Shown: one piece after another, positions 5,871-6,514 of the stretch | Numbering within the stretch: position 1 is the stretch's first letter | How the letters are laid out: each line of letters opens with the position of its first letter | Assembly: GCA_900757705.1 (NCBI GenBank) | Contig: CAAEOW010000072.1 | Span: 1 to 6,514, forward strand | Source of the DNA: an uncultured Collinsella sp. | GTDB lineage: Bacteria; Actinomycetota; Coriobacteriia; Coriobacteriales; Coriobacteriaceae | DNA length: 6,514 nucleotides | Direction: 5' to 3' | Made by a program: the position numbers and the translations under genes | The notes under the pieces: model-generated | The model's database searches: none | What the model saw: the letters and a program-made list of their open reading frames with translations, nothing else | What the model was told of the DNA's origin: nothing

Positions 5871-6514
5871 CGGCCCTCATCTCCTTGCTGTTTGGGAACG
5901 GTGGCAAACACACGCCAGCCGCCGGCACCGGCGCGCGGGCCGGCGGTGAAGGTGCCGCCAAGCGCCTCGATGCGCTCGCGCATGGAGGCGAGCCCCATGC
6001 CCTCCGCGGCGCCGCGGCTGCTTGCTTGGACCCCGCCCGCGCCATCGTCGGTAACGATGAGCTGGTAAAACGACGGATGCTCCATGCATCGTACGGTGAC
6101 GGTCTGGGCGCAAGCGTGGCGCATGGTGTTGGAGAGCGCCTCGCGCAGGACCGCCGCAAAGCAGTTGGCGACGTTTGCGGGCGCATGTTCGGCCAAAACT
6201 TCAAGCTCAATCTGCGGGCCGCCGTCCGAGCGCGCGCCTTCAACAATACGTTCGAGCTGCACGGAAAGGTCGACGGCGTCGTCGTTGAGCGCGTGGACGC
6301 TGGCGCGCACAAGCTGGAGCGCCTCGTCAACCGTGCGTTTGACGTCGGCGAAATCGGCGGCGACGCCGGGCTCGTCGGCATGGACTACGCGCAAGGCTTC
6401 GGCTTGCAGTGAGGCGCGCGTGAGCTGGTGGCCCACGTTATCGTGGATCTCGCGCGCGATGCGGGCGCGTTCGGCGAGCGTCGCGAGCTCGACTTCGTAG
6501 TCCTGGCGGTCGGC
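5867..6514 (-). CDS. Sensor histidine kinase, HisKA_3/NarL-partner type (5' partial)
   Basis: C-terminal part of the kinase that should phosphorylate the neighbouring response regulator. The frame stays open to the right edge, and the 26 codons upstream of the GTG at 6436 are clearly part of the protein because they encode the H box. ERARIAREIHDNVGHQLT carries the phospho-acceptor His at 6443-6445, as in the HisKA_3 dimerisation domain of DesK/LiaS/NarX-like kinases. An HATPase_c domain follows: N box VLREALSNTMRHA, G1 box VTDDGAGG, G2 box GMGLASMRERIEALGG. The sensor and any membrane segments lie outside the window, so the signal cannot be inferred. The stop overlaps the regulator start by ATGA. 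The visible part is 215 residues. Confidence 0.94.
   Translation of the reverse strand, partial: ADRQDYEVELATLAERARIAREIHDNVGHQLTRASLQAEALRVVHADEPGVAADFADVKRTVDEALQLVRASVHALNDDAVDLSVQLERIVEGARSDGGPQIELEVLAEHAPANVANCFAAVLREALSNTMRHACAQTVTVRCMEHPSFYQLIVTDDGAGGVQASSRGAAEGMGLASMRERIEALGGTFTAGPRAGAGGWRVFATVPKQQGDEGR

Overview
The window is GC-rich, tightly packed bacterial DNA with G/C-biased third codon positions and strong GGAGG-type ribosome binding sites. Gene content and style fit a gut actinobacterium of the Coriobacteriia, most like Collinsella. That assignment is an inference from general resemblance and was not tested by a search.

Positions 1-4680, plus strand: most of an operon for a membrane-bound, ferredoxin-linked energy-converting [NiFe]-hydrogenase (Ech type, group 4, related to respiratory complex I). 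The gene order is antiporter-like subunit, NuoH-like, NuoB-like, NuoC-like, NuoD-like, NuoI-like, which is the echABCDEF order. The first two subunits are one continuous polypeptide here, an EchA-EchB fusion whose 5' end lies upstream of the window. The small subunit (EchC) has all four ligands of the proximal [4Fe-4S] cluster. The large subunit (EchE) has both Cys pairs for the NiFe site, so this is a hydrogenase rather than a complex I fragment. EchF carries two [4Fe-4S] motifs. The expected job is electron transfer from reduced ferredoxin through EchF and EchC to the NiFe site in EchE, making H2, coupled to ion movement through the EchA-EchB membrane arm. EchC and EchD carry long Ala-rich tails, and EchE ends exactly at the NiFe-ligand motif.

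Positions 4681-5240: a 560-base gap between convergent operons. It starts with an 11-bp tandem repeat and a perfect 16-bp-arm hairpin, probably the ech terminator. It then holds two 154-base inverted-repeat units spaced exactly 260 bases apart. Their arms differ in sequence but stay complementary. The outer flanks match in direct orientation, while the interiors match best when one is reverse-complemented. This is what inversion between the arms would leave behind, and it is the most unusual feature of the window.

Positions 5241-6514, minus strand: a two-component pair, a NarL/LuxR-type response regulator preceded by a HisKA_3-type histidine kinase overlapping it by ATGA. The kinase runs off the right edge, so its sensor region is not visible. 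Nothing in the sequence ties it to the hydrogenase beyond adjacency.
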